The position numbers and the translations under genes were made by a program. From Reticulitermes speratus (taxonomy: Eukaryota > Arthropoda > Insecta > Blattodea > Rhinotermitidae), in assembly GCA_021186555.1 (NCBI GenBank), contig JAJKFL010000004.1:15508406-15572405 (forward strand): DNA of 64,000 bases, read 5' to 3'. A model generated the notes under the pieces. It worked only from the letters and a program-made list of their open reading frames with translations. It did not search any database and was not told the DNA's origin. Below, one piece after another: positions 37,860 through 49,300 of this stretch (position 1 is the first letter of the stretch; every line of letters starts with the position of its first letter).

Positions 37860-38450
37860 AACTCATTAATACTCAGAACGGTTTTCGGTGGTAGTGCCAT
37901 GGTGAGGACACAAAGTTTTGAATGTTTGTTTCCATTCCGACTTGACGGAACTTCGTTTGAAGATTGTGGGCGTTCAGGTCGTTCCTCTACAGCTCGCACG
38001 GAAGAAACGTGGAGAAAGTTCGCAAAATCGTCAAGGACGACTAACAAAGGACCGTTTTCGGAGATTTCTCGCATGCCAGGCCTCTCGTATGGAACACATC
38101 AGCTAGTTTTAAGACAGAACGTGAACATGCGGCGTATTTCCACGACGTTTGTGCTGCGGTTGCTCACCAACGAGCAGAAACATCATCAAATTTTCGCCAA
38201 TAAAACATGACTTTAGTTCGCCATCCATACTCAACCTGATTTGGTCATCTGCAATTTCTTCTTTTTTCATACATTGAAATTGCAGCTATGAAGGTATCCT
38301 TTCCAGAGTATCCTTGAAGAACGGCAAAAATCGCTAACGACCCTACACACATTCCAAAATGTCAGTTACATCGATGCTTCCATTAGTGGTAGAAACGCTG
38401 GGCCCGTTGCATATACTAGGGAAGAAAACTATTTTGAAAAAGACAACAAA
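37860..38450 (+). mobile_element. Mariner-type DNA transposon, internally deleted
   Basis: The plus-strand frame 37899-38210 matches the N-terminal DNA-binding part of a mariner transposase: a RTQSFEC...FRLDGTSFED segment, GRSGRSSTARTEE (the GRP(S/P)TS-like linker), an HTH-like stretch, LSYGTHQLVLRQNVNMRRIS and TFVLRLLTNEQKHHQ. After about 38215 the text jumps to a degraded C-terminal part: a PHPPYSPDL-like HPYS at about 38222, and a final block ending YFEKDNKEK that resembles the usual YFEGD end. The catalytic DD34D region between is missing. Transposase cannot be active. Terminal inverted repeats were not identified. Confidence 0.7.
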
Positions 38451-41020
38451 GAGAAATAACAAAAGAACGTTTATATTTTTAAAAAGTCGTACGAGGTTGT
38501 CATCGACATACGCGTCCATATCAACGAACTAACTGTATATTTCACAACTGTTTAGCCCTACGTACAAATATACAATGACATGTTCTCTTAAATACATTAG
38601 AGCTTGCCTTACGTATTCGGGTTTACTCATGCTCGATAATCACATTATTTTATGTCTTGTTGTACATTAATAAGAGTAACAGGTAGATGACGTTACGGAA
38701 AGGGAAGGGTAGGCCCTCATTTAGGGCTGGGGTTATGTTCCTGGAAATTGCAAAGTAAAGCGAAACAACGTAAAACGAAGCAGCTTTGCCCCTATGAATT
38801 AATTAAAATATCAGACAGTCTGGCCGTTGAAAATGCCGGTAGCTGTCAACGAAAACACCGGTAATCCGTGTCCGGGAAAAGTTAACCGAAGGTTTGGTCA
38901 CTAAAATTTGTCCGTGTTATAGGAAAATAACTTTTTTCGGGCAATGATAAGCGAAGATTGCCTCTAATTAGACGTTTTAAACATTTTAAAGTAGATTTAC
39001 TTTTATTTCTGTAGCACGCACGTTAGTTATTCCCTGATTTATTAATGACCTATTCCTCAGTACTGAGTGGTTCGTCGCAATGTGATTCAGTGTTCATGGA
39101 GAACGCTTCTAGACTTACAAGAAGAAGTAAGGAGACCTAATAGCCAGTTTTCTTTTCGTAGGCGATTTACACAGCCGAAATTGATGGTGGATTTCTTAGT
39201 ACAGTGCACTCAGAACACACCGTCTTTCTTCGTTATTAAGCTTGTATTTGAACTGATCTCGGTTCAGGGGGCTGCTTGCTGGCTCTGTGTTTGTCAACTG
39301 GAGTATTCATCAATTATGAAGCAAAGTTAAATGGTCTGTTAAAGCTGACAGTCTCACTGGGTACATACGTGTACTTAAAAAATTCACAGAAACGTTAAGA
39401 TTATTTGGCGGAGTCGTTTTTAAGAAAATGTTTTTCGCTCAGATGTTTAATAAATGTCCCACTCTCATGGAACCTGGAAGTTTATTATCATGTTTAGCCT
39501 ACTGTAACCTGTCTTCAGCCATTTGTATTAAGTTCACATTTCTATGTCGTATTAGTCTAAGGCCAATTACTTGCAGGATAACTAACCAACTATCTAATCA
39601 ACTATACAACTGCGTGCAGCACAGGCATTAATCTCGACTTACAAGAAATTGGCTGTTGTTTATGGAGCACGAATTTTCATTACCTTGTTCACAAGAACTT
39701 TCGAATGAATTTAGTGTATACACTTCAGTATTATCGTCCCACTACTCCTAGGCATTGTAAGATATTTCTTCGTTTCAGGTTTCTTTCTGCAAAATAATTT
39801 GTAAGCATTTCTAATTTCTTGCGGGAAAGCATACCACGTTTTCACCCGAAACACTGAAGAGACTTTTTAATATCCTCCTCCCATCTACCACAGCTTTACC
39901 ACCTTTTTTTCTTCTCTTCAGGATTCCAGGCTAAAATCTTGTAAGCGTCTCTCATGTCTCCACAATAATCAAACTCATTCCTTAAATCACTTGTTAACAT
40001 TGATATGTACTACAGTTGGTCAAGAATAAAAATTATGAAGCTCCCCGCTACATAATTTTCTCCATTCTCATGCCATTTACACTCTCTTAGGACAATTGTT
40101 TTTCAAATCTACGTGTAGAAGTATTTCTTCAACGTCCTCATAGCACTTTCTATCCTAGGATAAAAGCCCACGCACGACTCGCATGCACATAAAAACAAAA
40201 AGTATTGAATTTTTATATCGTATATTTATATCTATGTTTTAGACGTGAAATTAGAGATTACAGATTTCATGAATAATGGTAGTATTAGGTATATTTATTA
40301 TATGGCTTTGTTCCACCAACTGCTGACAAGAAAAAATATACATTATACAGACTTTTTTATTCGTTTATTTTAGATCAAAATCATTGTTATTCCCTAACCC
40401 TTTAAAGCACAGCGATAAATATATTCAAACATACTTCAGCAACTGACGACAGCATATACTTCATCGTTAGAAGATACTGCCCTTGCTTATAGAGTGCATT
40501 TATATGTTTCACATGATTAACAAAATAAACAACTGTTATATCCCTAACATCATTAAACCATTAGATTTGCACTGGAGACCTTTAAATATTACTTAGAAGA
40601 AATTCGTGTTTCAAAAGGTTAATAAAGTGTGGTTTGTTCATCGTACTTATCTCTTTTCTCAGTCAATAAACAGCGGATTCCGTGGAAGATAATTCAAGTT
40701 CAGAAGATAATAGTCGCTCTGCTGGTTGATAAATCCTCCGCCTTTTGTAGAATCCTAAGTTTCATTATTTCCTTCGTGCTAGCCTCAACCTGGTTAATGT
40801 GCTGGAATAAAATTAATCCACCCTACACCTTCGTACCTCATTTGAGATTATTTTAGCATATTCCGCCATTTATGCATAGGTGTCAGCAGCGGTATTTTTC
40901 CTTACATAATTGACCCTTTAAAGCAAAATGGTAAAAACATTCTCTACCTGCTTCAAAATTTAAAAACGTACTACATAAATAAATTTTATTTTTCAACTAA
41001 TTGCACTTGTACATATATAT
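38451..41020. other. No gene recognised
   Basis: At 38945-38966 lies the 22-bp word shared with 2258-2279. On the minus strand around 39985-39860 a frame reads GDMRDAYKILAWNPEEKKKR and GRWEEDIKKSLQ, which loosely recalls the C-terminal region of family A-type LINEs; this is only suggestive. The rest is AT-rich with short frames. Confidence 0.45.
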
Positions 41021-41942
41021 GTTACAGTTGGAGCCCGAATCCGATAATACCCGATCTTACTAGGTAAAACTCGTCCCAACAAAGCCCCTTCGTCAATACT
41101 AGTTGTAACTAGTTACTTTTAGAATTTAATGTCTACTGTTACTTAAATCTAGTAATAACCGAAAAAAGATAAGGAATTAATGTATTTACAATTTTGACTA
41201 GGCAAAACTAGTATTTACCGAAATAATTAAGTTAAAAGCGTTAGGCAAGCTCAGACCTGCACAGTTGGAACGTAGTCTGTTCCCTAAGTTGTTTACATAC
41301 TTGTCTCAGTTTGCGATCGAAGAGTGCGCTTGTCTCGGTATTCATTATTTACAGAGTTTATTATTTTCAATCTTTATACATGAGTGACGAACCGCAATGG
41401 GAGGAGGATCGGGGGAGAAGGTGGAAAGTGTGTTTCATGGAGAAATTACTTGATTCAGAGAAACATAAAGAGAGCCACTACAATGTAAGGACAAGAGATG
41501 CTTACAATCAGCTTTTGGCGGAGGTTGAAGAAGCATAATCCGCCGTGAATAAGACATCTTTGCAACATCGATGATTGAAAAGATTTGATATTCTCGAAAT
41601 TGGTGAAATCAAAACATTGACTTCAAGAGGTGAAACCGTGAAGTGCTATTTATCAGTCGAGGAAATCTACGATGTTATCGAAGCTGCTCATTGAGCTGTA
41701 GGACATGGAGGTCGAGACAGACTGAAAATGGAAACTGCAAGGAAATACGCCAATGTAACAATTGAAATGATAAATACTTTCTTATCGATGTGCGAAACTT
41801 GCCAACAGAAAAAAAATCTTCGGTGTTTCAAGCTACGACTGAACCGCAAATTGTACGTAAAACATCACGCCGACAAGTTGAATGTTGGCGATCTATTTTT
41901 GCGGGTGTTAAAATGTTTTAGCTGCTTGAATGAGGGAAGAGC

Positions 41943-41983
41943 GAAAGAAAGAAAGAAAGGAAGAAAGAAAGAAAGAAAGAAGT
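41943..41983. repeat. (GAAA)n microsatellite
   Basis: Repeated GAAA with one GGAA variant, lying just past the 3-prime end of the inserted endonuclease ORF. Such simple tracts often mark element ends. Confidence 0.9.
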
Positions 41984-42039
41984 TGACTGTATTGGAGTTT
42001 GTGTTTTTTCAGACATTTTTACAAGTTATATGTATGTGT

Positions 42040-42908
42040 TTATGTCTCTGTAATGGTTAGCCGTGGCTTGTGGTATGAGAAGTAGGTCGCGTAGTTTACG
42101 CTCTTGATATGGGAGAGACGCCTGGTGAAGATGTGATCTATCGCGCTGCCGCCGAGCGTGGTAGATTGCGCGGGATAGTTGCGGATTTCTAGACCGAGTT
42201 ATTCTTTCATGAATTCGATGAACCAGTCGTTATTCTTGCCGGAACGAGTATGTAGGTTGAAGTTTCCGGTGAGCAGGACGCGCATCTCATGTAGTTTTCG
42301 TTCTTTGATGATTTTGAACGCGTTAGCTGCTTTGGGCGTGTATGCCATGAGAAATCGTAGTAGGAAGAATTTCAAGTAATCAGGACTGGTACCGGGAGAG
42401 ATGTAAGCAGAAACCAGTAAGGTCGTGATACCGTTGATCCCAACTCCTGCAGCACATATGTCTCCTTTGCTGCAGGCGTCATCGAGCCCGAGAAGTTCGT
42501 GTTTGATGGCACGGGTGAGCGCCTCGTTTCTCTCGAAGATAGCCAGGCCGCCGGCTCTGACATCTTCTCGCTTGTGTTGACTGATCAAGTGTAGTTGGTT
42601 GGGCAGCGAGACGGCGTTGGCATCGTCCATCCAGGTTTCGCTGAGAGCCAGTATATCGGCCCGCTGAATGATATCGTCGACTTGTAGATCGCGAACGTGA
42701 GCCGCTAAACTTTGAACGTTGAGGCTGAGTAGAATCAGTTGGGTGACTTGGGTGCAATCGAGAAAATCTCGTATTTCGTCGCCAACCACGCGCAGTCGAT
42801 GGTTGTCCAGGCGCTGCAGTTCGTTGCGGAGTTCGCATATTTCGGCCTCCGTGAACCCTCCTCTGCCTCCTTCTTCCGTTTCGGTAGTTTTCTTGCTTTT
42901 GTGCGTTA
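42040..42908 (-). pseudogene. AP/exonuclease-endonuclease-phosphatase-type domain protein
   Basis: The minus-strand frame from about 42908 starts with TEAEICELRNELQRLDNHRL, a short helical segment. The endonuclease fold follows: LILLSLNVQSLAAH (catalytic N), ADILALSETWMDD (catalytic E), RAGGLAIF, ICAAGV...TLLVSAYISPG and a degraded VLLTGNFNLHT (normally GDFN). TAA at 42199-42201 interrupts it just after FIEFMKE. The frame then continues GLEIRNYPAQSTTLGGSAID, HIFTRRL (the DH-containing block), and YATYFSYHKPRLTITET (final SYH box) to a stop at 42040. So the domain is complete end to end, with one premature stop and a D-to-N change in GDFN. Confidence 0.7.
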
Positions 42909-42940
42909 GTTAGTCTCGGCATCGTCAACCTGTAAAAAAC

Positions 42941-43226
42941 AGCGCCGAGGTGACCCACCTATGTGTACCGAAATGTAAGACGTTAGATGGTGAGAGTGTG
43001 AAAATCGTAGGTGATTTTGACATGGCCGCCATTTTGGCAGATTTCAAGATTTTTCGATGATTCGTTTTTTAGAGTGTAGGCATATTCCGTACCTTCCAAA
43101 CTATGTATCGTTCACTGCTCTAGTCGAAGTAGGCGCGGAGCACTGTGAAGAAACGTAGGTAACGCGAAAGTCAGACACCGCGAGCGCCGAGGTGACCCAC
43201 CTATGTGTACCGAAATGTAAGACGTT
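42941..43226. repeat. 44-bp perfect direct repeat, 242 bp apart
   Basis: The words at 42941-42984 and 43183-43226 are identical, beginning AGCGCCGAGGTGACCCACCT and ending AAGACGTT. The right copy ends at the junction with Ginger. They may be tandem terminal sequences of the inserted element. Confidence 0.95.
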
Positions 43227-44123
43227 TTACGTCAAAACTAAGGCTTGGTTAGCAAACCCATTCTTCATTCAGAAATTAACAGCAGCTGCCAGGTCGACCT
43301 CATTGACATGCAATCTCAGGCTGACAACGAGTTCAAATTCATTATGGTTTATCAGGACCATTTGACTAAGTTTGTCTTACTGCGACCACTGCAAAGCAAG
43401 AGGGCTGAAGAGGTTGCCTACCAGTTGACTGATATCTTTCTGACATGTGGTGCCAGACAATGGCAGAGAGTTTATCAACTGTGTCATAGCCGAACTAACT
43501 ACATTATGGCCCGAATTAAAGATCGTTCACGGAAAACTAAGGCATAGTCAAAGCCAGGGTTCGGTAGAACGAGCCAATCAGGACATCAAAAATATGCTGG
43601 CTTCATGGATGAAAGAAAATCACGCCACAAATTGGTCTAATGGTCTCCGCTATGTGCAATTTATGAAAATCAGATCCCTTCATTCAGGGATTAAGCAATC
43701 ACCGTACAAAGCGATTTTCCGTATTGAGCCCAGGGTTGGACTCACAACATCTGAGCTTCCATCTGCAGTTATAAAACACTTCCACGATGAGGATGGACTT
43801 CAAGATGTCATGAGCAGGTGAATGCAAAGAAGGAGCAAAATGAGACCGAAGACGAAGAGGATGCGGAGGAAACAGTCAAACATTTCTTCAGCCAGAAAAG
43901 AAGCCCACGAAAATCTGCAGAAACAGGCCAAAAGAATGAAATTGATTTCCGATGCAACACATCCTCCGGTTGATGTTGGAGGTAATGTCATACTGCCTAT
44001 TCCGGATATGGACAGAGTAAAGGCAGACCGTCGAAACATCGTAGGAGTTGTGCCTGATAAAAATGAAGACGGTCTGTACAAGATCGGGACGAAGGATGGA
44101 GTGGAGGATAAGCTATATTGCAG

Positions 44124-44214
44124 GTAGGTGCATTGAATTTTGAAGTTGAAATTGAATTTCAAACTGAAAGTCAAACGGACAGAACAGAACTTAAATAATT
44201 TATATTTCTTTCAG
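44124..44214 (+). other. Probable intron in the Ginger integrase gene
   Basis: The donor CAG|GTAGGT and acceptor TTTCTTTCAG|AT are both good matches to splice consensus. Removing the 91 bases restores a continuous frame, YCR-SEFD, that matches the order of conserved blocks in KRBA2-like proteins. Confidence 0.7.
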
Positions 44215-44774
44215 ATCTGAATTCGACGTATCTCCTCAAGTGTTCTTGACCTGGGAATAGGTGCCAGACCACGAAATTTCTCTGAGGTCTGCAGCGAGAA
44301 AAGCAGCAATAAGGACAGGACAAGGGTTTGTCCGCCGTGCATGCAGGAAGAATTGTACTTCAAAGCGATGCCTGTGCAAGAAAAAGGGAAATCTTTGCAA
44401 CTCGAAATGCCATGGCAGCCTGCCTTGTAGCAATAAGTGTAAACAGGTGTACTGTGCTTTGAATAATAAACTTTGTTTCGCAAATTATGGTTATTATTAT
44501 TTTTCCCTAGAGACAACTAGTTTTACCTAATATCTTGTTTTAACGGTCAGTGATTTAAGTCAAAACTGTTTTCAACCAGTTAGTACGGGTATTAACTAAA
44601 GGATTTGTAGTGCATACTTATATTATCGACTGCATTTTTTTATTGTAGAAGTAACTAGTTAAAAATAGTATTTAAGAAATGGCTTTGTTGGAAGTAGTTT
44701 TACCTAGTACGATCGGGTATTAACGGATTTCGGGCTTCAACTATAACATATGTATCTATATGATACTGCTCGAG

Positions 44775-44812
44775 CATGTTTCGGTTATAAGCTATACCCA
44801 TTTTCCGGGTGT
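44775..44812 (-). ncRNA. Very degenerate hammerhead-like motif
   Basis: On the minus strand GGTATAGC-TTATAACC-GAAA-CATG keeps a stem II-like pairing and GAAAC, but the CTGATGA box reads CCGGAAA. It lies about 27 bp beyond the right end of Ginger. It is a weak call, made only because better copies exist in the window. Confidence 0.25.
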
Positions 44813-45701
44813 ACTAATATACAAATGACATCTGGAGATAAAATGTAACTTTCTCGACAGTAAATGGTGAAAAAACACATAAGTATTCCATTGCAATAGC
44901 AATGTATGATATCAACAATGTATAGTTTAAATTATACAGGATTCGTGTTAAAATCGCATGCATCCGAACATCTTGAATGGTAAAGTTTTCTTCAAATCTA
45001 GTTCAGTTTAAGTCCTATATATCGTCAAGTTGTCTATTCATTGAAGGGAACATGTCCACTTCTTATACATCGCAGATGTTGCTCTTTTCAGCTGAGAGAT
45101 TCAATTACGTAAACGCTTTTCTTCGTTTTCCCAGCCGCCAGGTATCCCAGACTTTTAAATCAGGTAACCTCAGTGATCATAAAAAGTGTAGGAACATTAT
45201 AGTAAACATTATTTATTTTATACGTGTTAACATTTTTAATAGTTTTATATGTAAAATAAATTACCCCATAAAATGGAAATTCATTCTAGTCTGCATAATG
45301 ATGACACGAAAATCATGTGTTTCAAAACCGTTTCATAATTCTCTTTCCAGATTTTGTCCCGCAAGTGTGGTGCGTCTGAGTTCCCTTTGACCCTTTCAGT
45401 CCGATACCGTAATTAGATTAGCATCTGATATGCTAGGGTTCCTCAACGTTTAGTGAGCGAGGTCAGTACCTCTAAAGCCATGCACAGCAGGACTCAGTAA
45501 TGCATATTACTCTCAATTAGTATTTTAATTTATACAGAACATAAGGGAGACCTCAATTATAATGAGTTTCATACAGTTAAAAGGTGTACATATTCAATCT
45601 ATTTCTTGTAATTAAGTGAACGTATGTGTATTATTTAAAAATAAACACCAACAAAATGCACAACTTTCAAGGCGCAGACCAGCTCCTTATATCATGATAC
45701 T

Positions 45702-45742
45702 ATCCAACGCGTTTCGGCTCTTTGCGAGCCATCATCAGGGAT
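45702..45742 (-). ncRNA. Hammerhead-type ribozyme, left arm (intact)
   Basis: This is the exact reverse complement of the motif at 46175-46215: stem I ATCC/GGAT, CTGATGA, stem II GGCTC/GAGCC with a GCAAA loop, GAAA, palindromic ACGCGT stem III, and H17 = T. The same extra T follows CTGATGA. All conserved core bases are present. Confidence 0.7.
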
Positions 45743-46174
45743 CCTTTACTCAGTTCACTCTCACCGAATACACTTCAAGACGCAACCCCCACAATATACT
45801 GCACCAGAGCCACTTCTTCTTCATATCAAATTTTATATTTATATATACTACAACATCAGGAGGACCGCACTGAAACGTGAAGTAAACAAACGACAACAAA
45901 CGACAACACTACATACAGCGCGAGTGTCTATCGCCGTGCTACAAAATCCATCGTAAACAGTACAGTGTAGTGCGCGATCTCATGAAACCCTTAGAAGTGC
46001 GAACATCCTTTACACAATAGACGTGTGAACAGTGTTTTTAATAAGTTATTTAACAAATCATCTTTTTAACTTTGTTTATGACTCGTGTGTTTTTAACTCA
46101 TGCTCCAGATAGTGCATATTTTTAAATAATCAAACAGATGCTGCATTTGTGAAGCACTTTTATAAGAGTAAAGG

Positions 46175-46215
46175 ATCCCTGATGATGGCTCGCAAAGAGC
46201 CGAAACGCGTTGGAT
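46175..46215 (+). ncRNA. Hammerhead-type ribozyme, right arm (intact)
   Basis: Order and positions: stem I strand ATCC (46175-46178); core CTGATGA (46179-46185); extra T (46186); stem II GGCTC-GCAAA-GAGCC (46187-46201); GAA plus A15.1 (46202-46205); stem III as the self-complementary ACGCGT (46205-46210); H17 = T (46211); stem I return GGAT (46212-46215). Cleavage is predicted between 46211 and 46212. The tiny stem III fits known minimal hammerheads that act as dimers. The extra T before stem II departs from the textbook core and is the main doubt. Confidence 0.7.
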
Positions 46216-46334
46216 AGTATCATGATATAAGGAGCTGGTCTGCGCCTTGAAAGTTGTGCATTTTGTTGGTGTTTATTTTTAAATATATGAAAATGCACGG
46301 TGAATTAAGATTAAAGATTGTATGTGTATTATTT

Positions 46335-49300
46335 CATTTCACGTTGCTTCCAGACTTGGTATAATCTATATTACAAACCAAAGCTGAAAACTCCTAACAA
46401 TGTGAAATAAATGAAAAACTTATTAATTCTAAATGATAATTATGTTGCTTAGCAATAAGAAAAGTTATGATAAAGACATTCACACACATCTGGGTTCCAA
46501 AAGCGCAATAATGTGACCACATAATTACACAGTTGTTATAAGAACATAATAATCCCTGAGGCAAACATGAAATTTGGCTGAACGTACTGTAAATATTTTC
46601 ACCTGTTTTTGTTACCTCTATTTGAAGTCTCTCGTTACAACTTCCACAAACATCATCCATGTCCGTCAGTAGAAATACCATGCGAATTCAATCCTAACTG
46701 AATTAACCATTACCACTGTTGAAGGAAATATGCAATTCCATATTCTAGAGCAGCCCTAACAAGGTCGAAACGCTGAAAACATTACGACGGGAAAAGTTTC
46801 TAAAACACACACTCACTGTATTATATATGCGTGCAAGTGAACAATGCTCATTTGCATTTAGATGGAGTTTTCATCATCAACACCCACACGAATGCTACCT
46901 ACTGCTGCTCATTGACACTACTAAGAAAAGTTGTGAGAAACTTGTCAGCGAAGCATCGTACTCAAGACTTCCTGCTGTCTGTTCTCGTTACTCGTGTACT
47001 GCTACTAGCATATCAACCTTCACGCGCTGTAACGTAAAATTACACGAAACACTCTTTGAGGCAGTACTGTGAAATTTCAAGTCCAATACAAATGAACAAA
47101 AACGGAATTGATTTGATTTGAAGAGGGTACTTGTAAGTGCATTACATATTGTAATATTTTACGAGCAATTAATTCATGACGTTGCCCAAGATGCAAAAAT
47201 CGTAAACTTCATTGTTTACACTTGGATTTGTAGGCTTAATATACTTTATTCACCTTCTGGACGTTACATTACAGTGTGACGTACGAGAAAGGAAAGTTAA
47301 AGGAAAAAAATATGTAACTATAGAAAAATATATAAAATAAAAAACTGCGTGTAGCAGAGTCCTTGAAAAGTGAATCATTATACCTTTACGTGCAACATCT
47401 CGTTGTGATATACATATACACTGTCCTTACGTCTCATTTACAGTAAATCAGTATATTACCCACATCTATGATATTCGAAGATTCACCATTGTGTTAATAA
47501 GATCCTTACAGTGATCCTTACAGTGCCTTCCCTGCTATGTCAATTTATTTTTTAAGCTGAGTTTTACTCTTAATCCCCTAACTTCCTGAAGGTTTCCAAG
47601 CAGTCGCGATTCTTCACCTTTGCAACAAAGTTCTATAAGCCCTTCTCATCTACTCTACGCGCACTTCATGTTACTCCATCCAGCTCTCCTTCCTTTTATC
47701 ATCCAAAAACAGTAAATGTGTTATATTATTACTGACCACATGCCAGTCATTTGACGGGGCTTCCACGACATTCATATGCCTCAACACCGCCCTTTTCATC
47801 ACTTTTTCTGGGTTCTTGATGATTTATTAACTCATTAAACTAATGGCTATTCAGTACCTTTTTTTGAATAGAAGTAGAACCGCCTGCATGTGATCCACTT
47901 GTCTGAGCTCTGTGGTGTGCCCGACGTAAATATGCCGTTCCAACACTTTCATTATCTTCATCTGAATGGCACTCTTGTCTCACTTCTTCAGCATGTTCTG
48001 AGCGTCTTGAAGCTGGCCTTTCAAGCTTCTCATTTTCTTGCAGAAATTTGCGCTATTTCCTCATTTCTGCTGCATGTTGTTGATGTCATGAAGCAGCAAC
48101 CTGAATGGTTTCATTTCCTTCTCGCGATTGGCGCCAGCGTTTCTTGATTTCTTCATTTCGTGTCCGTCTCAATGTTTCTTGTATCTGAGATCTACTAACC
48201 TCAGTACTCAGTGTATAATCACTTTGGCGATTGTGCTGACCACGATAATTCACTTTTCTTCATCATGACCTTCATCCATTATGAGCTTCAAATTATTTTT
48301 ACCACTGTCCATCAATGATTCACCTACGTATACAAAAACAAACCTCTTAATTTCAACTGTAATCATTACTTAAATATATCCCAATATTTTAAAACTTCCC
48401 ATTTCAAATTTTATAGAACATTTTCATATTCATCAAGACACCCGCAGAAATTCGTCATAAAGTATGACTATTTTGATATGCCTTTCAATTTTTAAACCTT
48501 TTCGAAAAGTTGCTAAAAGGACAGACTTTTACTGTCGAGATAGCTCAAATTTGGTTAAAATCTGACAAAAATAAAAAGCATTACATGATGAACAAAGGTG
48601 GTTTATAACAATATGTCATTGAATGTTCCTTGAAATAAGAAAACTTTCATGTACATTTTAAGGACAAAGTCAAAATACGTACTAAATGTCAAAGGCATTT
48701 TCAATAAACTAATGTCGTGTACGAGATGATTACACAAAACACATAGATGGTCTAACATAAAATGGCGAAAAAGATTCGATTTGGATTACGGATAATCAAG
48801 AAACAAGTAAAAGAATTGAATCATAATATTTTATGCTTATTGATTTCAACTGTCTGAAACTTTGAGGTTGAAGTGAATTTTTCATGATAGCTAATTAAGG
48901 CAAAAATACACACAGTCATAACATTTAATACTCGCACGTATTAAGTATCCGTGATTATAAATAGTGACAACATAGCGTAACGTATATATATTAAAATGTG
49001 TTTTGGTGTGACGCATATTCAGAGACATAGACTTCTTGTTGTGATGTCAGTTTGCTATACATTAATCGATTGCTTCCTTCGTGTCATTTACGAGATGCAT
49101 AATTAATGAAGATAAAAGTACGCAATTATGATACTTAATGGTTGTTGCTTATGTCTAGGAATTGGAAATTTTATATGTATGGACTATAAATATACCTATA
49201 AATTGTGTACGGAATATCTTTGTAAGCCATACATTAAAAACATTGCGACGGGACGAAATTTTGTGTGTGTATATGGCCGATAAATTTAACAAAAGGAAAC

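Larger units (their letters stand above)
41820..43226 (-). mobile_element. Insertion within Ginger carrying an AP-type endonuclease (Helentron-like?)
   Basis: The Ginger reading stops after CQQKKN (about 41818) and resumes near 43227 with GLVSKPILH. The 1.4 kb between belongs to something else. It holds an endonuclease ORF on the minus strand, a (GAAA)n tract and a 44-bp direct repeat at 42941-42984 and 43183-43226, the second copy ending at the right junction. I associate endonuclease proteins of this spelling with Helentron-type rolling-circle elements, where this domain lies after the helicase. A LINE origin is the alternative. Boundaries are accurate to about 10-20 bp on the left. Confidence 0.6.
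41380..44450 (+). pseudogene. Ginger integrase (H2C2 + DDE core + Cys-rich tail), broken
   Basis: ATG at 41380 (MSDEPQWEEDRGRRWKV). One frame then runs through stops at 41536, 41572 and 41692 to an H2C2 zinc-binding module (AAH-x-AVGH ... MCETCQQKK, about 41683-41815). After the inserted element the integrase core follows: SSCQVDLIDM (first D, about 43271-43310), DNGREFI (second D, about 43453-43475, just after a frameshift or small deletion), GSVERANQD (catalytic E, about 43558-43585), spaced as DD35E. A later block, DVGGNVILPIPDMDRVKADR, resembles the C-terminal beta domain. An intron of about 91 bp (GT at 44124, AG at 44213-44214) joins YCR to SEFDVSPQVF in frame. The tail is cysteine-rich (CRKNC..KRCLC...LCNSKC). 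TGA at 43819 and TAG at 44256-44258 also interrupt it. Confidence 0.8.
41021..44747 (+). mobile_element. Ginger-type DNA transposon (KRBA2-like integrase) with TIRs
   Basis: The ends form terminal inverted repeats. The left starts GTTACAGTTGGAGCCCGAA and the right, reverse-complemented, starts GTTATAGTTGAAGCCCGAAA. Both continue with matching words (AATACCCGATC, ACTAGGTAAAACT, CCAACAAAGCC) and similarity persists for over 100 bp. ATAT flanks both ends (41017-41020, 44748-44751) as a possible 4-bp target duplication. Inside is a retroviral-type integrase gene of the KRAB-A domain-containing protein 2 kind, which defines Ginger elements (DNA transposons whose integrase is related to Gypsy). A foreign insertion occupies about 41820-43226. 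Without it the element would be about 2.3 kb. Confidence 0.8.
45622..46334. mobile_element. Compact inverted-repeat element with two hammerhead ribozymes
   Basis: The arms 45632-45751 and 46166-46285 are perfect 120-bp inverted repeats. The whole is flanked by the 15-bp direct repeat GTATGTGTATTATTT at 45622-45636 and 46320-46334, a probable target-site duplication. The left copy overlaps the arm by five bases; on the right 34 bases of tail lie between arm and repeat. The 414-bp centre (45752-46165) has no coding potential. The general plan matches the Penelope-like element at 27717-29066, so I infer a non-autonomous Penelope-derived element. Identity between the arms implies recent origin or gene conversion. 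Confidence 0.75.

Noticed and set aside
42479..42958. 159-codon minus-strand ORF rich in Arg and Ser
   Set aside because: It overlaps the endonuclease in another frame; the endonuclease frame carries ordered catalytic motifs and this one does not.
46750..46775. GGTCGAAACGCTG word, resembling the GAAAC part of a hammerhead
   Set aside because: No CTGANGA box or pairing stem II at the expected distance.
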